Positions 7,834-16,503 of a stretch of 51,729 nucleotides of DNA are shown here, piece after piece. How positions within the stretch are numbered: the first letter of the stretch is position 1; each line of letters starts with the position of its first letter. Source of the stretch: an uncultured Bacteroidales bacterium (GTDB lineage Bacteria > Bacteroidota > Bacteroidia > Bacteroidales > Paludibacteraceae); NCBI GenBank assembly GCA_902799875.1, contig CADCCH010000008.1:1-51729 (forward strand). The letters run 5' to 3'. A program made the position numbers and the translations under genes. The notes below the pieces were generated by a model, which saw only the letters and a list, made by a program, of their open reading frames with translations, was not told the DNA's origin and did not search any database.

Positions 7834-8901
7834 ATGAGAAAACTTTTCAGTATAGTAGCATTATGGGTGGCTGTTGCGGCAATGGCACAGCAGTTGCCGG
7901 ATAACCATTTTGAGAATTGGTCGCGGGTCTATAACGGGGATGCGCAGTTGGCGGATTGGAATGGAAGTAACGTGACGCAAGTGGGTTTGAAGTTTACGTT
8001 TATGTACCAGAAACCCGGTCGTACGGGTTCGTGTATCTATGTAGCGGATCGTGAGATTGGTGCGATAGGTATTACAGCAGTAGGTCCGGGCTACGCATCG
8101 TTAGGTCAGCCTTGGCAGTATATGAAGGGTTTGACGATTAATTCCGCATCGGCAGGTACGGAAGGTGGAATTAGCTGGAAATCTCGTCCGGACACAATGA
8201 GTGTGTGGGTTAAACGGGTAGGACCGAACACGGATAAGGAGGATTTTCATCTTCTGTTCTATTCCTGGATCGGAACGGCAAAGAGCAGTCATTATAAAAA
8301 TAAAAAAGGCGGTTGTACCTCGACGGAGCGTATCAATGAAGAGTCCGATATCCGTAGTGCGACCGATGGCAATGAGTGCGGTATTGATCAGCCGGTAAAG
8401 CAGGTGGCGGAAGGATGGTATCGTGCGCGGGCTAAGTACAATGATTGGACACAGATTAAGGTGCCTATTCTCTATAAGAACGATGGTCGTCCGACGATGT
8501 GTAACGTCATTTTCTCGGCGGGTAACTATCCGGCTTTCCGTGCCAATGACGGTCTGTACGACGGCAATGCGTTGTATGTAGATGACGCAGAGTTGATCTA
8601 CTCGTCGAAGATAGATAAGATGGTGATTAACGGCAAGGAATGGAAAGAGTTTAATCCCAATAGCGCCAAGGAGCAGATTTGTAAGTTGGAGGGTACCAAA
8701 GAAGTGAAGATCGATGCGCTTCGCGGTATCGGTACATTGACCAATATAAAAGGAGAAAAAGCGCGTTTTAACGGTCGTAAACTGGATAATCAGGAGATGA
8801 CTATTGTGCCGGGAGAAGTGAATGGAAAAGCGTGGGTGATTACAGTGAAAGCGGAAGACGGAAGCAGTACCCACACATATCGTGTTAAATTTGTAATGTA
8901 A
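7834..8901 (+). CDS. Secreted PCMD-domain protein
   Basis: A 355-residue exported protein. The ATG at 7834 begins a clear signal peptide (MRKLFSIVALWVAVAAMAQQ, cleavage near residue 19). The frame extends 7 codons upstream to a TTG, but that lies inside the promoter. The body resembles the Bacteroidota PCMD domain (putative carbohydrate metabolism domain): an early HFENW segment, a jelly-roll-like core, and a YVDDAELIYSS strand about 110 residues before the end. A small C-terminal beta domain follows (about residues 270-355). No catalytic residues can be named. It is first in a plus-strand operon, 8 bp before a GT2 glycosyltransferase. The role in carbohydrate binding is by family name only. 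Confidence 0.75.
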   Translation: MRKLFSIVALWVAVAAMAQQLPDNHFENWSRVYNGDAQLADWNGSNVTQVGLKFTFMYQKPGRTGSCIYVADREIGAIGITAVGPGYASLGQPWQYMKGLTINSASAGTEGGISWKSRPDTMSVWVKRVGPNTDKEDFHLLFYSWIGTAKSSHYKNKKGGCTSTERINEESDIRSATDGNECGIDQPVKQVAEGWYRARAKYNDWTQIKVPILYKNDGRPTMCNVIFSAGNYPAFRANDGLYDGNALYVDDAELIYSSKIDKMVINGKEWKEFNPNSAKEQICKLEGTKEVKIDALRGIGTLTNIKGEKARFNGRKLDNQEMTIVPGEVNGKAWVITVKAEDGSSTHTYRVKFVM

Positions 8902-8909
8902 GCAAAGCA

Positions 8910-10064
8910 TTGGAAATCTTTCATTTACATATTGTTGATTATATACTGCTTGGGACACTGGCAGTATTATTCTTGGGGCAGTTCTATTTCCTGGTACGCT
9001 ATCTGTGTGCGCCCGCACGTAAGATGAGGAGGATCCGCAAGTCCAAAGCGGCCGATCAACCGCTCGAGCAACCCGGTGTTTCTGTTGTCTTGTGTGCGCA
9101 CAATGAAGCGTATAACTTGTCCCAATACCTTCAAGGCCTATTGTCGCAAGACTACCCTGAATATGAGGTAATTGTGGTGGATGATGGTTCGGAAGATGAA
9201 ACACGTGCGATTGTGGAGAGTTATATGGTTTGTGATCCGCGTTTGCATATGACTTTTGTGCCTTTGGGTGCCCGGGTTGGTTCTACGAAAAAACTGGCCT
9301 TGACCTTGGCGGCTAAGGCGGCTAAGTACGACTACCTCTTGCTGACCGATGCCGACTGCGTGCCGGAGAGCGAACATTGGATTCGGGAGATGATGAAAGG
9401 TTTCCATGACAACAAGGATATTGTCTTGGGCTTTGGTGCGTATTTCTCCGAGCATGGATATATCAATCGTTTAGTGCGTTTTGATACCTTGTTTAACGGC
9501 TTGCATTATTTGGGAGCAGCCCTTTGTGGTCATCCGTATATGGGCGTGGGACGCAACTTGGCGTATCGCAAGTCGTTCTTTTTTGAGATGGGCGGTTTTA
9601 CGCACTTGATGACCAATCGGGCCGGTGATGATGATCTGTTTGTCAATCATGTGGCTACCAAGAACAACACCTCTGTGGTGATTAATCGAGATGCTACTAC
9701 CTGGTCGCCGTCTAAAAAGACAATGAAAGAGTGGTGGCAACAGAAACGTCGTCACCTGTCTGTATCTCCGAGTTACCGTTTGGGAACCAAGATACGGTTG
9801 GCATTAGAACCCGTAACGCGCGGGCTGTTCTATGCGCTGACGCTGTATATACTCATCCGCTACCAGGTATCAATCGTCAGTTTGGCGGCTTTGGGATTGT
9901 TCTTGTTGCGTTGGATGCTGTTGACGGCCATCATGAATATTTCCGCACGAAGAATAGGTATGAAACGATTCTACATGGCGAGTGTACTATGGTTTGATAT
10001 CGCCCTTCCGATGGTGAACCTGTACATGCTGATCGTTCCGAAAAGAAAGAATAGTAAATGGTAA
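8910..10064 (+). CDS. Membrane GT2 glycosyltransferase
   Basis: A 384-residue family 2 glycosyltransferase. An N-terminal membrane helix (about residues 9-30) is followed by the GT-A domain. Nucleotide-sugar binding motifs are VSVVLCAHNEA and EVIVVDDGSEDE, the metal-binding DxD is in LLTDADCVPE, the catalytic-region motif is RAGDDDLF, and QQKRRHLSVS is a Q-x-x-R-x type motif. Two or three helices follow at the C-terminus (about 295-380). The only plausible start is TTG at 8910, 8 bp after the previous stop; no ATG lies before residue 39, which would remove the first helix. Acceptor and sugar are unknown. It is a more complete relative of the GT half of the chimera at 13255-14886. Confidence 0.88.
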   Translation: MEIFHLHIVDYILLGTLAVLFLGQFYFLVRYLCAPARKMRRIRKSKAADQPLEQPGVSVVLCAHNEAYNLSQYLQGLLSQDYPEYEVIVVDDGSEDETRAIVESYMVCDPRLHMTFVPLGARVGSTKKLALTLAAKAAKYDYLLLTDADCVPESEHWIREMMKGFHDNKDIVLGFGAYFSEHGYINRLVRFDTLFNGLHYLGAALCGHPYMGVGRNLAYRKSFFFEMGGFTHLMTNRAGDDDLFVNHVATKNNTSVVINRDATTWSPSKKTMKEWWQQKRRHLSVSPSYRLGTKIRLALEPVTRGLFYALTLYILIRYQVSIVSLAALGLFLLRWMLLTAIMNISARRIGMKRFYMASVLWFDIALPMVNLYMLIVPKRKNSKW

Positions 10065-10070
10065 AATAAT

Positions 10071-10376
10071 ATGGCAGAAAATCAATTGAAAATCAACATT
10101 GCCCCTGACAAAGCGCAGGGCGTGTTTGCTAACTTGGCGCTTATCGCGCATACTCCTACGGAGTTCGTTTTGGATTTTGCACAACTGATGCCGGGTGTTC
10201 CGCAGGCAAATGTGGTAGCACGTGTAGTGGTGACACCGGATCAGGCAAAGAAGATCCTCGGTGCATTACAGAATAATATCGGTCAGTACGAGCAGAAGTT
10301 CGGTACAATCCAGCCGATCGGTGGACCGGCTAAGGGCTCTACTTTACCGCTGACTTTCACCGGTGGTGAGGCATAA
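10071..10376 (+). CDS. DUF3467 family protein
   Basis: A 101-residue cytoplasmic protein matching DUF3467, a small conserved bacterial family of unknown function common in Bacteroidota. Family features seen are the N-terminal INIAPDKAQGVFANLALIAH strand-turn, FVLDFAQLMPG, the hydrophobic VVARVVVTPDQAKKILGAL segment, and a helix ending QYEQKFG. There is no signal peptide or membrane segment. It sits 7 bp after the glycosyltransferase and 31 bp before the nucleoside phosphorylase, so it is part of the same operon. Nothing in the sequence suggests an enzymatic site. Confidence 0.88.
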   Translation: MAENQLKINIAPDKAQGVFANLALIAHTPTEFVLDFAQLMPGVPQANVVARVVVTPDQAKKILGALQNNIGQYEQKFGTIQPIGGPAKGSTLPLTFTGGEA

Positions 10377-10407
10377 AAAGAATATTAACCATCAAATCGT
10401 ATAAGAC

Positions 10408-11283
10408 ATGAAAACTTTTCCAGCTTCGCAGTTAATCATCAATACGGATGGTTCTGCATTTCATTTGCATCTTAAACCTGAGTTCTTGGCAGACAAGATC
10501 ATCCTTGTCGGTGACCAAGACCGTGTGAATATGGTAGCCTCCTTCTTTGATGAAGGATCTATCGAGTGCGATGTACAGAGTCGTGAGTTCCATACCATTA
10601 CCGGTAAGTTCCAAGGCAAACGTATCTCGTGTATCTCGACCGGTATCGGTACCGATAACTGTGATATTGTCATGAACGAGATCGACGCCCTCGCAAACAT
10701 CGATTTCGCTACCCGTACGGAGAAAGAGCACAAACGTTGCCTCGATATCGTACGTATCGGTACGTGTGGTGGTATGCAGGAGGATATTCCTCTGGGCACG
10801 TTCTTGGTAAGCCAGAAATCGATCGGTTTTGACGGTGTACTTGCTTTCTACGAGGACCGCGATAAGATTGCTGATCTCGGTTTTGAGAAAGCCTTCGTGG
10901 ACTTTGTCGGTTATCCGAAGAAAGCCGCTGTGCCGTACGTGGTTGCCGCTAACCCTGAACTGGTGGAACGTATCGCCAAAGATGATATGATGCGCGGTTG
11001 TACGATCGCTGCAAACGGTTTCTATGGTCCGCAAGGCCGTGTACTGCGCGTACCTCTGGCAGTACCCGATATCAACGAGAAGATCACGGCTTTCCGTTAC
11101 GAAGGTCAGCGTATCACGAACTACGAGATGGAAGGATCGTGTATCGCCGGTCTGGCGCTCCATATGGGTCACCGCGCAATGACCGTTTGCTGCGTGATTG
11201 CACAACGTAAGATCGAAGCCGCCAACACCGACTACAAACCCCGCATCAAAGAGTTGGTACACACTGTACTTGAAAGAATTTAA
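10408..11283 (+). CDS. udp: Nucleoside phosphorylase (uridine phosphorylase-like)
   Basis: Probably splits uridine, or a related nucleoside, with phosphate to the free base and ribose-1-phosphate, in pyrimidine salvage. The 291-residue protein belongs to the PNP/UDP phosphorylase superfamily. The phosphate loop is GDQDRV (about residues 32-37), followed by STGIGTDNCDIV, RIGTCGG, ANGFYGPQGR, and the ribose-site motif NYEMEGSCIAGLA. The C-terminus carries a helix ending HTVLERI. The stop and the next gene's ATG share one base (TAATG at 11281-11285), implying coupled translation. The choice of uridine over purine nucleosides is from overall resemblance and is uncertain. Confidence 0.85.
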   Translation: MKTFPASQLIINTDGSAFHLHLKPEFLADKIILVGDQDRVNMVASFFDEGSIECDVQSREFHTITGKFQGKRISCISTGIGTDNCDIVMNEIDALANIDFATRTEKEHKRCLDIVRIGTCGGMQEDIPLGTFLVSQKSIGFDGVLAFYEDRDKIADLGFEKAFVDFVGYPKKAAVPYVVAANPELVERIAKDDMMRGCTIAANGFYGPQGRVLRVPLAVPDINEKITAFRYEGQRITNYEMEGSCIAGLALHMGHRAMTVCCVIAQRKIEAANTDYKPRIKELVHTVLERI

Positions 11284-13265
11284 TGAAAAAAATATGTATC
11301 GTATTGGCAGCCGTGGGGATTCTCTGCGGCTGTCAACAAAAAGAACAAGCATTCCAATATAACGTGGATAAGTTCTATGACCTCGAAATACTCCGCTATG
11401 ACGTACCGGAGTTTGATAGTTTGAGCTTGCAGCAGAAACAGCTGCTCTACTGCTTGAGTGAAGCCGCCCTGTGGGGACGCGATATCCTGTTTGATCAGAA
11501 CGGTCGTTATAACCTCCGTATCCGTCGTGCGTGTGAGGCATTGTACCTCAATTATCCGTACGAGAAAAACGAGGATTTTGATAAGTTCGAGCGTTACCTC
11601 AAACGTGTGTGGTTCTCCAACGGTATTCACCATCATTATTCGGAAGATAAGTTCTTGCCGGAATTTGACCAGGCTTGGTTTGTGGCGGCATGTGAGCAAG
11701 CAGGTGTGGAGTATGATGCTGCTATCCTGCCCGTTATGTTTGATCCAGCAGTGATGCCCAAACGTACGACCGCACAAGATGGCGTGGATTTGGTGGCTTG
11801 TTCTGCCGGAAACTACTACGGCGAAGGCGTGACCCAAGCTGAGGCCGAAGCTTGGTATGTAGCCCATAAGGATAACAGCCCGGAACCGCTTTGGATCGGT
11901 TTGAACTCCCAACTCGTCAAAAACGAGCAAGGTCAAATCGAAGAGCGCGTCTATAAGGTAGGCGGGCTCTATGGCGAGGCAATCGAACATGTGGTGTACT
12001 GGCTCAAAGAGGCGCTGCAATATGCAGAGAACGACCAGCAACGTGAGGTGCTTAACAAACTCATCGCCTTCAATGAGACAGGTGACCTGAAGTTATTCAA
12101 CGAGTATTGTATCGCGTGGGTGAAAGATTTGGACAGCCGTGTGGACTTTGTGAACGGTTTCACGGAAACCTATTCCGACCCGTTGGGTATTACCGGTACA
12201 TGGGAGTCGATGGTGAACTTCAAAGATCTGGCTGCAACCAAGCGTACGCAACTTATTTCCGACAATGCACAATGGTTTGAGGATCATTCTACGACCGATC
12301 CTAAATACAAGAAAGAGGAAGTCAAAGGTGTAACGGCAAAAGTTATTACGGCGGCTATCCTTGCCGGTGATTGCTATCCTGCCACACCGATCGGTATCAA
12401 CCTGCCGAACGCCAACTGGATTCGCAAAGAGTACGGTTCCAAGTCCGTCACCATCGACAACCTCATGCACGCGTATAATGAGGCGGCAAAGGGCAACGGT
12501 TTCAACGAGGAGTTCATGATCGATGACGAGATTCGTGCGATTTATGAGAAGTATGGTGCGATGTGCGGCGACCTCCATACCGACCTCCATGAGTGTGTAG
12601 GACACGGTTCGGGTAAACTGATGCCGGGCGTCAGCAAAGATGCTCTCAAAGAGCATGCTTCCACCATCGAAGAGGCACGTGCGGACTTGTTCGGACTGTA
12701 TTATCTAGCCGATCCGAAACTCGTAGAGTTAGGCCTGCTGCCGAATATGGAAGCCTACAAAGCCGGTTACTACCAGCAGATGATGAACGGTCTGATGACG
12801 CAATTGGTGCGTATTGAACCGGGTAAGGATATCGAAGAAGCGCACATGCGTAACCGTCAACTCATTGCTAACTGGTGTTATGCCCATGCGAATGGTGAGA
12901 TGGAGATCATCGAGCGCGACGGTAAGCACTACCTGCAGATCAATGACTACGAAGGAGTACGCCGACTCTACGGTGAACTCTTAGCAGAGATTCAGCGTAT
13001 CACGTCCGAAGGTGACTATGCGGCTGCCAAAGAGATGGTCGAGAAATATGCCGTGAAGGTCAACCAAGATCTGCACAAAGAGATTTTGGAGCGCTATCAA
13101 AAACTCAACTTGGCACCGTATAAAGGTTTCGTGAACCCCGTTTATTGTGTAGAGCGTAATGCGGAAGGTGAGATCACCAACGTCAAACTTGACTTCACCG
13201 AGGGGTATATCGAGCAACACCTGCGTTACAGTCGCGACTATAGTCCGCTGCCGAGTGTCAATTAA
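11283..13265 (+). CDS. Dipeptidyl peptidase III lipoprotein (M49)
   Basis: Zinc exopeptidase that removes dipeptides from the N-terminus of oligopeptides. The 660-residue protein begins with a lipobox signal peptide (residues 1-16, cysteine 17 in LCGCQQK), so it is anchored to a membrane facing the periplasm or surface. The M49 zinc motif is H436-E-C-V-G-H441, continuing GSGK, a variant of the canonical HELLGH. The second zinc-ligand motif is EEARAD at 463-468. Length is normal for bacterial DPP III. It is coupled to the upstream phosphorylase by a 1-nt overlap, and its 3' end overlaps the start of the AroA-GT2 reading frame by 11 bp. Confidence 0.93.
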   Translation: MKKICIVLAAVGILCGCQQKEQAFQYNVDKFYDLEILRYDVPEFDSLSLQQKQLLYCLSEAALWGRDILFDQNGRYNLRIRRACEALYLNYPYEKNEDFDKFERYLKRVWFSNGIHHHYSEDKFLPEFDQAWFVAACEQAGVEYDAAILPVMFDPAVMPKRTTAQDGVDLVACSAGNYYGEGVTQAEAEAWYVAHKDNSPEPLWIGLNSQLVKNEQGQIEERVYKVGGLYGEAIEHVVYWLKEALQYAENDQQREVLNKLIAFNETGDLKLFNEYCIAWVKDLDSRVDFVNGFTETYSDPLGITGTWESMVNFKDLAATKRTQLISDNAQWFEDHSTTDPKYKKEEVKGVTAKVITAAILAGDCYPATPIGINLPNANWIRKEYGSKSVTIDNLMHAYNEAAKGNGFNEEFMIDDEIRAIYEKYGAMCGDLHTDLHECVGHGSGKLMPGVSKDALKEHASTIEEARADLFGLYYLADPKLVELGLLPNMEAYKAGYYQQMMNGLMTQLVRIEPGKDIEEAHMRNRQLIANWCYAHANGEMEIIERDGKHYLQINDYEGVRRLYGELLAEIQRITSEGDYAAAKEMVEKYAVKVNQDLHKEILERYQKLNLAPYKGFVNPVYCVERNAEGEITNVKLDFTEGYIEQHLRYSRDYSPLPSVN

Positions 13266-14886
13266 ACTGCCGATATCAAAAAGTATAGCCAACAGAATAC
13301 TGCTTTTGCAGGCTATCCATGGAGATCCGCTTATGCGGGTCTCTTCGGATATGCCGGACGATGTGCTTGTACTGCACGATGCGCTCGCGCGCCTGCGCGA
13401 ATATAAAAAAGGAGAGCCGCTCACGCTTTACCTCAAAAACTGCGGCACGGCCTTGCGCTTTTTGCAGGTGCATCTAGCTAAATGCTATCCAGGGGAACCG
13501 ATCACACTTACCGGCGACCCGCGGCTCATGGAGCGTGACGGTAAACCGACCACGCAAACGACCTCTGCGCTCATCTTGCATGGAGAGAAGATTCCGGTTG
13601 AGGCGAATGAGAGTCCGTATATTACGATGAGTCGCAAGATCGCTGCGGCTTATCCGAAAGTGGAGTTAGAGGCCGATTGGAGTAGTGCCGCATTTTGGTA
13701 TGAGTATGTGGCGATTCATGGCGGAGAGTTGAAATTGGAGGGACTTCGAGAAGATAGTCTGCAGGGTGATAAAATTGTCGCCGATATTTACGCAAAGTAT
13801 TTCGGGGTTCAGACGATTTGTGGTAAGGGTTATGTACTGGTTAAGAACTATGCAACAGCTATGCAACAGCTATGCATCCTAGACTTTACCAATACTCCCG
13901 ACCTATATCCGGCGGTAGCATTGACGTGTGAACGTTTAGGAATGGAGTTACAGGCTACGGGTATAGAAAATCTGCGCCACAAAGAATCCGATCGCATAGA
14001 AGCGGTACAAAAGCACGAAGTGCGGAACGACCATCGAATGGCGATGGCGCTGATGTGTGCCGACTTTCCGGTGTCGATAGAGGAACAAACCTGTATCGCC
14101 AAGAGTTATCCGAACTTTGTGCCGCAACATATCACGCCGATCAAAGGGGTCAATGACGAAGGAAAAGGAAAGAAATTCGCGCTCTCCAAACTCATCCATG
14201 CGGCAACGAGCGAGTATGTGTGGTTGCACGATGATGATGTCGTACTGCCTTTGGCAGTAAATATCCAATATCCAAGATCCAATATCCAATCAGACTTAAT
14301 CATTTTGCCGCTTCGCATGGAGAGCATCAGCGAGAAACCGTCCTTGTTAGAGCGTCTTCAGATCGCGGAATATGCGGCGATACAGGAACTCACCATGCGT
14401 TCCGCCAAACGCGGCCAAGCCGTCATGTGTTCCGGGGCAAACTTGATCGTGAAACGAGAGGTGTGGTTGGCATGTGAGAAAGACTTGTATCCCGAGATTC
14501 CTTCCGGTGACGACATGTTCCTGCTTGAAGCCGTTAAACGGTGCGGCTATACGGTTTCTGTCATCGACGAACCTGCTTATATGGCGGTAGTTAGACCGCT
14601 CACTTCATGGCGCACTTTCTTTCACCAACGTATGCGCTGGGCAGGAAAAGCACCGCATTACACCGACCGTGACATTATCCGTTGCGGACGGCTTGTGGTA
14701 GCGGCGAATATCGTGCAGATTCTCTGTCCGCTCATCATTCTCATTAAGTTCCCGACAGAGTGGTCGCTTATTAAGGCGCGCGAACCGCGAACAAAGTGGT
14801 ATGTAGCGTTGCTTTTGGAAATCGTTTATCCGATTTATTTGTTGATATGTCTTTTTGGGGGTCTCTTTCGAAAGAAAGAGTGGTGA
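13255..14886 (+). CDS. Compact EPSP synthase fused to headless GT2 domain
   Basis: A single 543-residue frame with two unrelated parts. Residues about 1-291 are EPSP synthase (AroA), which condenses PEP with shikimate-3-phosphate. Visible active-site blocks are SKSIANR, NCGTALRF, GDPRLMER, TTQ (usually SSQ), ESPYITMS, NTPDLYPA, HKESDRIEA, DHRMAMA and AKSYPNF. The part is about 120 residues shorter than usual, mainly between GDPRLMER and TTQ and between ESDR and DHRMAM. Residues about 295-543 resemble a GT2 glycosyltransferase from GKGKKFAL onward (LHDDDVVLP, SGDDMFLLEA, QRMRWAGK, two C-terminal helices). They lack the first ~90 residues with the NE and DDGS motifs. The start is taken as GTG 13255, 11 bp inside the DPP III gene; an ATG at 13159 would add unrelated residues. 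The junction could be natural fusion, deletion or misassembly. Confidence 0.75.
   Translation: MSIKLPISKSIANRILLLQAIHGDPLMRVSSDMPDDVLVLHDALARLREYKKGEPLTLYLKNCGTALRFLQVHLAKCYPGEPITLTGDPRLMERDGKPTTQTTSALILHGEKIPVEANESPYITMSRKIAAAYPKVELEADWSSAAFWYEYVAIHGGELKLEGLREDSLQGDKIVADIYAKYFGVQTICGKGYVLVKNYATAMQQLCILDFTNTPDLYPAVALTCERLGMELQATGIENLRHKESDRIEAVQKHEVRNDHRMAMALMCADFPVSIEEQTCIAKSYPNFVPQHITPIKGVNDEGKGKKFALSKLIHAATSEYVWLHDDDVVLPLAVNIQYPRSNIQSDLIILPLRMESISEKPSLLERLQIAEYAAIQELTMRSAKRGQAVMCSGANLIVKREVWLACEKDLYPEIPSGDDMFLLEAVKRCGYTVSVIDEPAYMAVVRPLTSWRTFFHQRMRWAGKAPHYTDRDIIRCGRLVVAANIVQILCPLIILIKFPTEWSLIKAREPRTKWYVALLLEIVYPIYLLICLFGGLFRKKEW
13848..13876 (+). repeat. 11-nt tandem repeat inside AroA part
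   Basis: CTATGCAACAG occurs twice in direct succession (13848-13858 and 13859-13869), followed by a partial third copy CTATGCA (13870-13876). It encodes the YATAMQQLC segment just before the conserved NTPDLYPA block. An 11-nt unit does not preserve frame, so its copy number matters for the protein. Confidence 0.9.
14260..14294 (+). repeat. 7-nt tandem array inside GT2 part
   Basis: Heptads AATATCC, AATATCC, AAGATCC, AATATCC and a degenerate AATCAGA run without gaps. In frame they encode the segment NIQYPRSNIQS between the DDDVVLPLA motif and SDLIILPLRM. The position looks like a surface loop of the GT-A fold. Confidence 0.85.
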
Positions 14887-14894
14887 TTTTTTTC
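14863..14894 (+). terminator. Possible terminator overlapping end of chimera gene
   Basis: A perfect 7-bp stem (CTCTTTC and GAAAGAG) with a GAAA loop spans 14863-14880, inside the last codons of the gene. Six bases later a run of T begins at 14887. The 6-nt gap is long for an intrinsic terminator. A new promoter starts immediately downstream. Confidence 0.4.
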
Positions 14895-14900
14895 TTTTTT

Positions 14901-14932
14901 TTTGCGTATATCAAAAAAAAGTAGTAATTTTG
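14901..14932 (+). promoter_or_regulatory. Promoter for proS operon
   Basis: TTTG at 14901-14904 and TAATTTTG at 14925-14932 are separated by 20 bp containing an A8 tract. The expected start site near 14938 gives a leader of about 45 nt before proS. It is the only clear promoter for the seven genes ending at 22713. Confidence 0.85.
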
Positions 14933-14981
14933 CACGCGATTTAAAATCTAAATAGTTAATCGAAAATAGAAAATCAAATAT

Positions 14982-16472
14982 ATGGCAAGTTTTCAGAAGT
15001 TGACTCCTCGAGGTGAGGACTATTCAAAATGGTACAACGAACTGGTGGTAAAGGCCGACTTGGCGGAGCAGAGTGCCGTTCGCGGATGTATGGTAATCAA
15101 ACCCTATGGCTATGCTATTTGGGAGACTATTCAGGCGGAGTTAGACCGTCGTTTCAAGGCGCAGGGTGTGAAGAACGCTTACTTCCCCTTGTTGATTCCG
15201 AAATCGTTCCTGAGCCGTGAGGCTGAGCACGTGGAGGGTTTTGCGAAAGAGTGTGCGGTGGTGACCCATCACCGTCTGATGAACGACCCGAACGGCAAGG
15301 GGGTGATCGTGGATCCGCAGGCGAAACTGGAGGAAGAACTCATCATCCGTCCTACCTCGGAGACGATCATCTGGTCTACGTATAAGAACTGGATCTCGTC
15401 CTATCGCGACCTGCCGATTCTGTGTAACCAGTGGTGTAACGTCATGCGCTGGGAGATGCGTACGCGTCTGTTCCTCCGCACGGCGGAGTTCCTCTGGCAA
15501 GAGGGTCACACCGCCCATGCGACAAAGGAAGAGGCTGAGGACTATGCTCGTCAGATGCTGGACGTCTATGCCGACTTCGCAGAGAACGTGATGGCTATTC
15601 CGGTAGTAAAGGGTGTTAAATCACCGAACGAGCGTTTTGCCGGAGCCCTCAATACCTATTGCATCGAAGCGATGATGCAGGACGGTAAGGCGCTGCAGGC
15701 CGGAACGAGTCACTTCTTAGGTCAGAACTTCGCGAAGAGTTTTGACGTACAGTTCCTCTCCAAAGAAAATAAATACGAGTATGTTTGGGCTACGTCTTGG
15801 GGTGTTTCGACGCGTCTGATGGGTGCGCTCATCATGACCCACTCGGATGACAGCGGTCTGGTTCTGCCTCCGCACTTGGCACCGATTCAGGTAGTGATCG
15901 TACCGATCTTCAAGAAAGAGGAGGACCTCGCCAAACTGATGGAGAAACTGAATCCGATAGCCGACCAGCTGAAGGCGCTCGGTATCCGCGTGAAAGTCGA
16001 TACCGACGAGAAATACACACCGGGATATAAGTTCGCCGATTACGAGCTCAAAGGTGTACCTGTTCGTCTGGCCATGGGTGGTCGTGACCTGGAGAACAAT
16101 ACTATCGAGATAGCCCGCCGCGACACGCAGACCAAGGAGACGATTTCGCTTGACGGCATCGTGGAGAAGATCCAAACCTTGCTCGAAGAGATCCAGGCTA
16201 ACCTGCTCAAGAAAGCCCTCGACTTCCGTATCGCCAACACCCGCGAGGTGAACAGCTACGAGGAGTTCAAAGAGGAAGTGAAGAAGGGTGGTTTCATCCT
16301 CGCCCACTGGGATGGCACACCGGAAACGGAGCAACTCATCAAAGATGAGACCAAGGCTACCATCCGTTGTATCCCGTCGATCGAACTGCCGGGGCACAAG
16401 AATGAACCGGGTAAATGTATGGTAACCGGCAAACCGTCTGCCGGCCGCGTGATCTTTGCGCTCAGTTACTAA
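14982..16472 (+). CDS. proS: Prolyl-tRNA synthetase (archaeal/eukaryal type)
   Basis: Charges tRNA-Pro with proline. The 496-residue protein is a class II synthetase of the shorter archaeal/eukaryal-like type common in Bacteroidota, without the editing insertion of the bacterial-type enzyme. It shows class II motif 2 in the stretch [20 protein letters not shown] (about residues 148-167), followed by [11 protein letters not shown], the proline-pocket region [14 protein letters not shown], and an anticodon-binding domain from about residue 300. The C-terminal zinc-like domain ends in [18 protein letters not shown]. Start ATG 14982 gives the expected [20 protein letters not shown]. It is the first gene of a seven-gene operon driven by the promoter at 14901. 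Confidence 0.96.
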   Translation: MASFQKLTPRGEDYSKWYNELVVKADLAEQSAVRGCMVIKPYGYAIWETIQAELDRRFKAQGVKNAYFPLLIPKSFLSREAEHVEGFAKECAVVTHHRLMNDPNGKGVIVDPQAKLEEELIIRPTSETIIWSTYKNWISSYRDLPILCNQWCNVMRWEMRTRLFLRTAEFLWQEGHTAHATKEEAEDYARQMLDVYADFAENVMAIPVVKGVKSPNERFAGALNTYCIEAMMQDGKALQAGTSHFLGQNFAKSFDVQFLSKENKYEYVWATSWGVSTRLMGALIMTHSDDSGLVLPPHLAPIQVVIVPIFKKEEDLAKLMEKLNPIADQLKALGIRVKVDTDEKYTPGYKFADYELKGVPVRLAMGGRDLENNTIEIARRDTQTKETISLDGIVEKIQTLLEEIQANLLKKALDFRIANTREVNSYEEFKEEVKKGGFILAHWDGTPETEQLIKDETKATIRCIPSIELPGHKNEPGKCMVTGKPSAGRVIFALSY

Positions 16473-16503
16473 TTGGCACGGTATTTGTCAGTAGCCTGAT
16501 AAG

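Noticed and set aside
14260..14294. Heptad arrays considered as CRISPR repeats or att sites
   Set aside because: Units are 7 nt with no spacers, unit sequences differ by locus, and no integrase, cas gene or tRNA junction is nearby.
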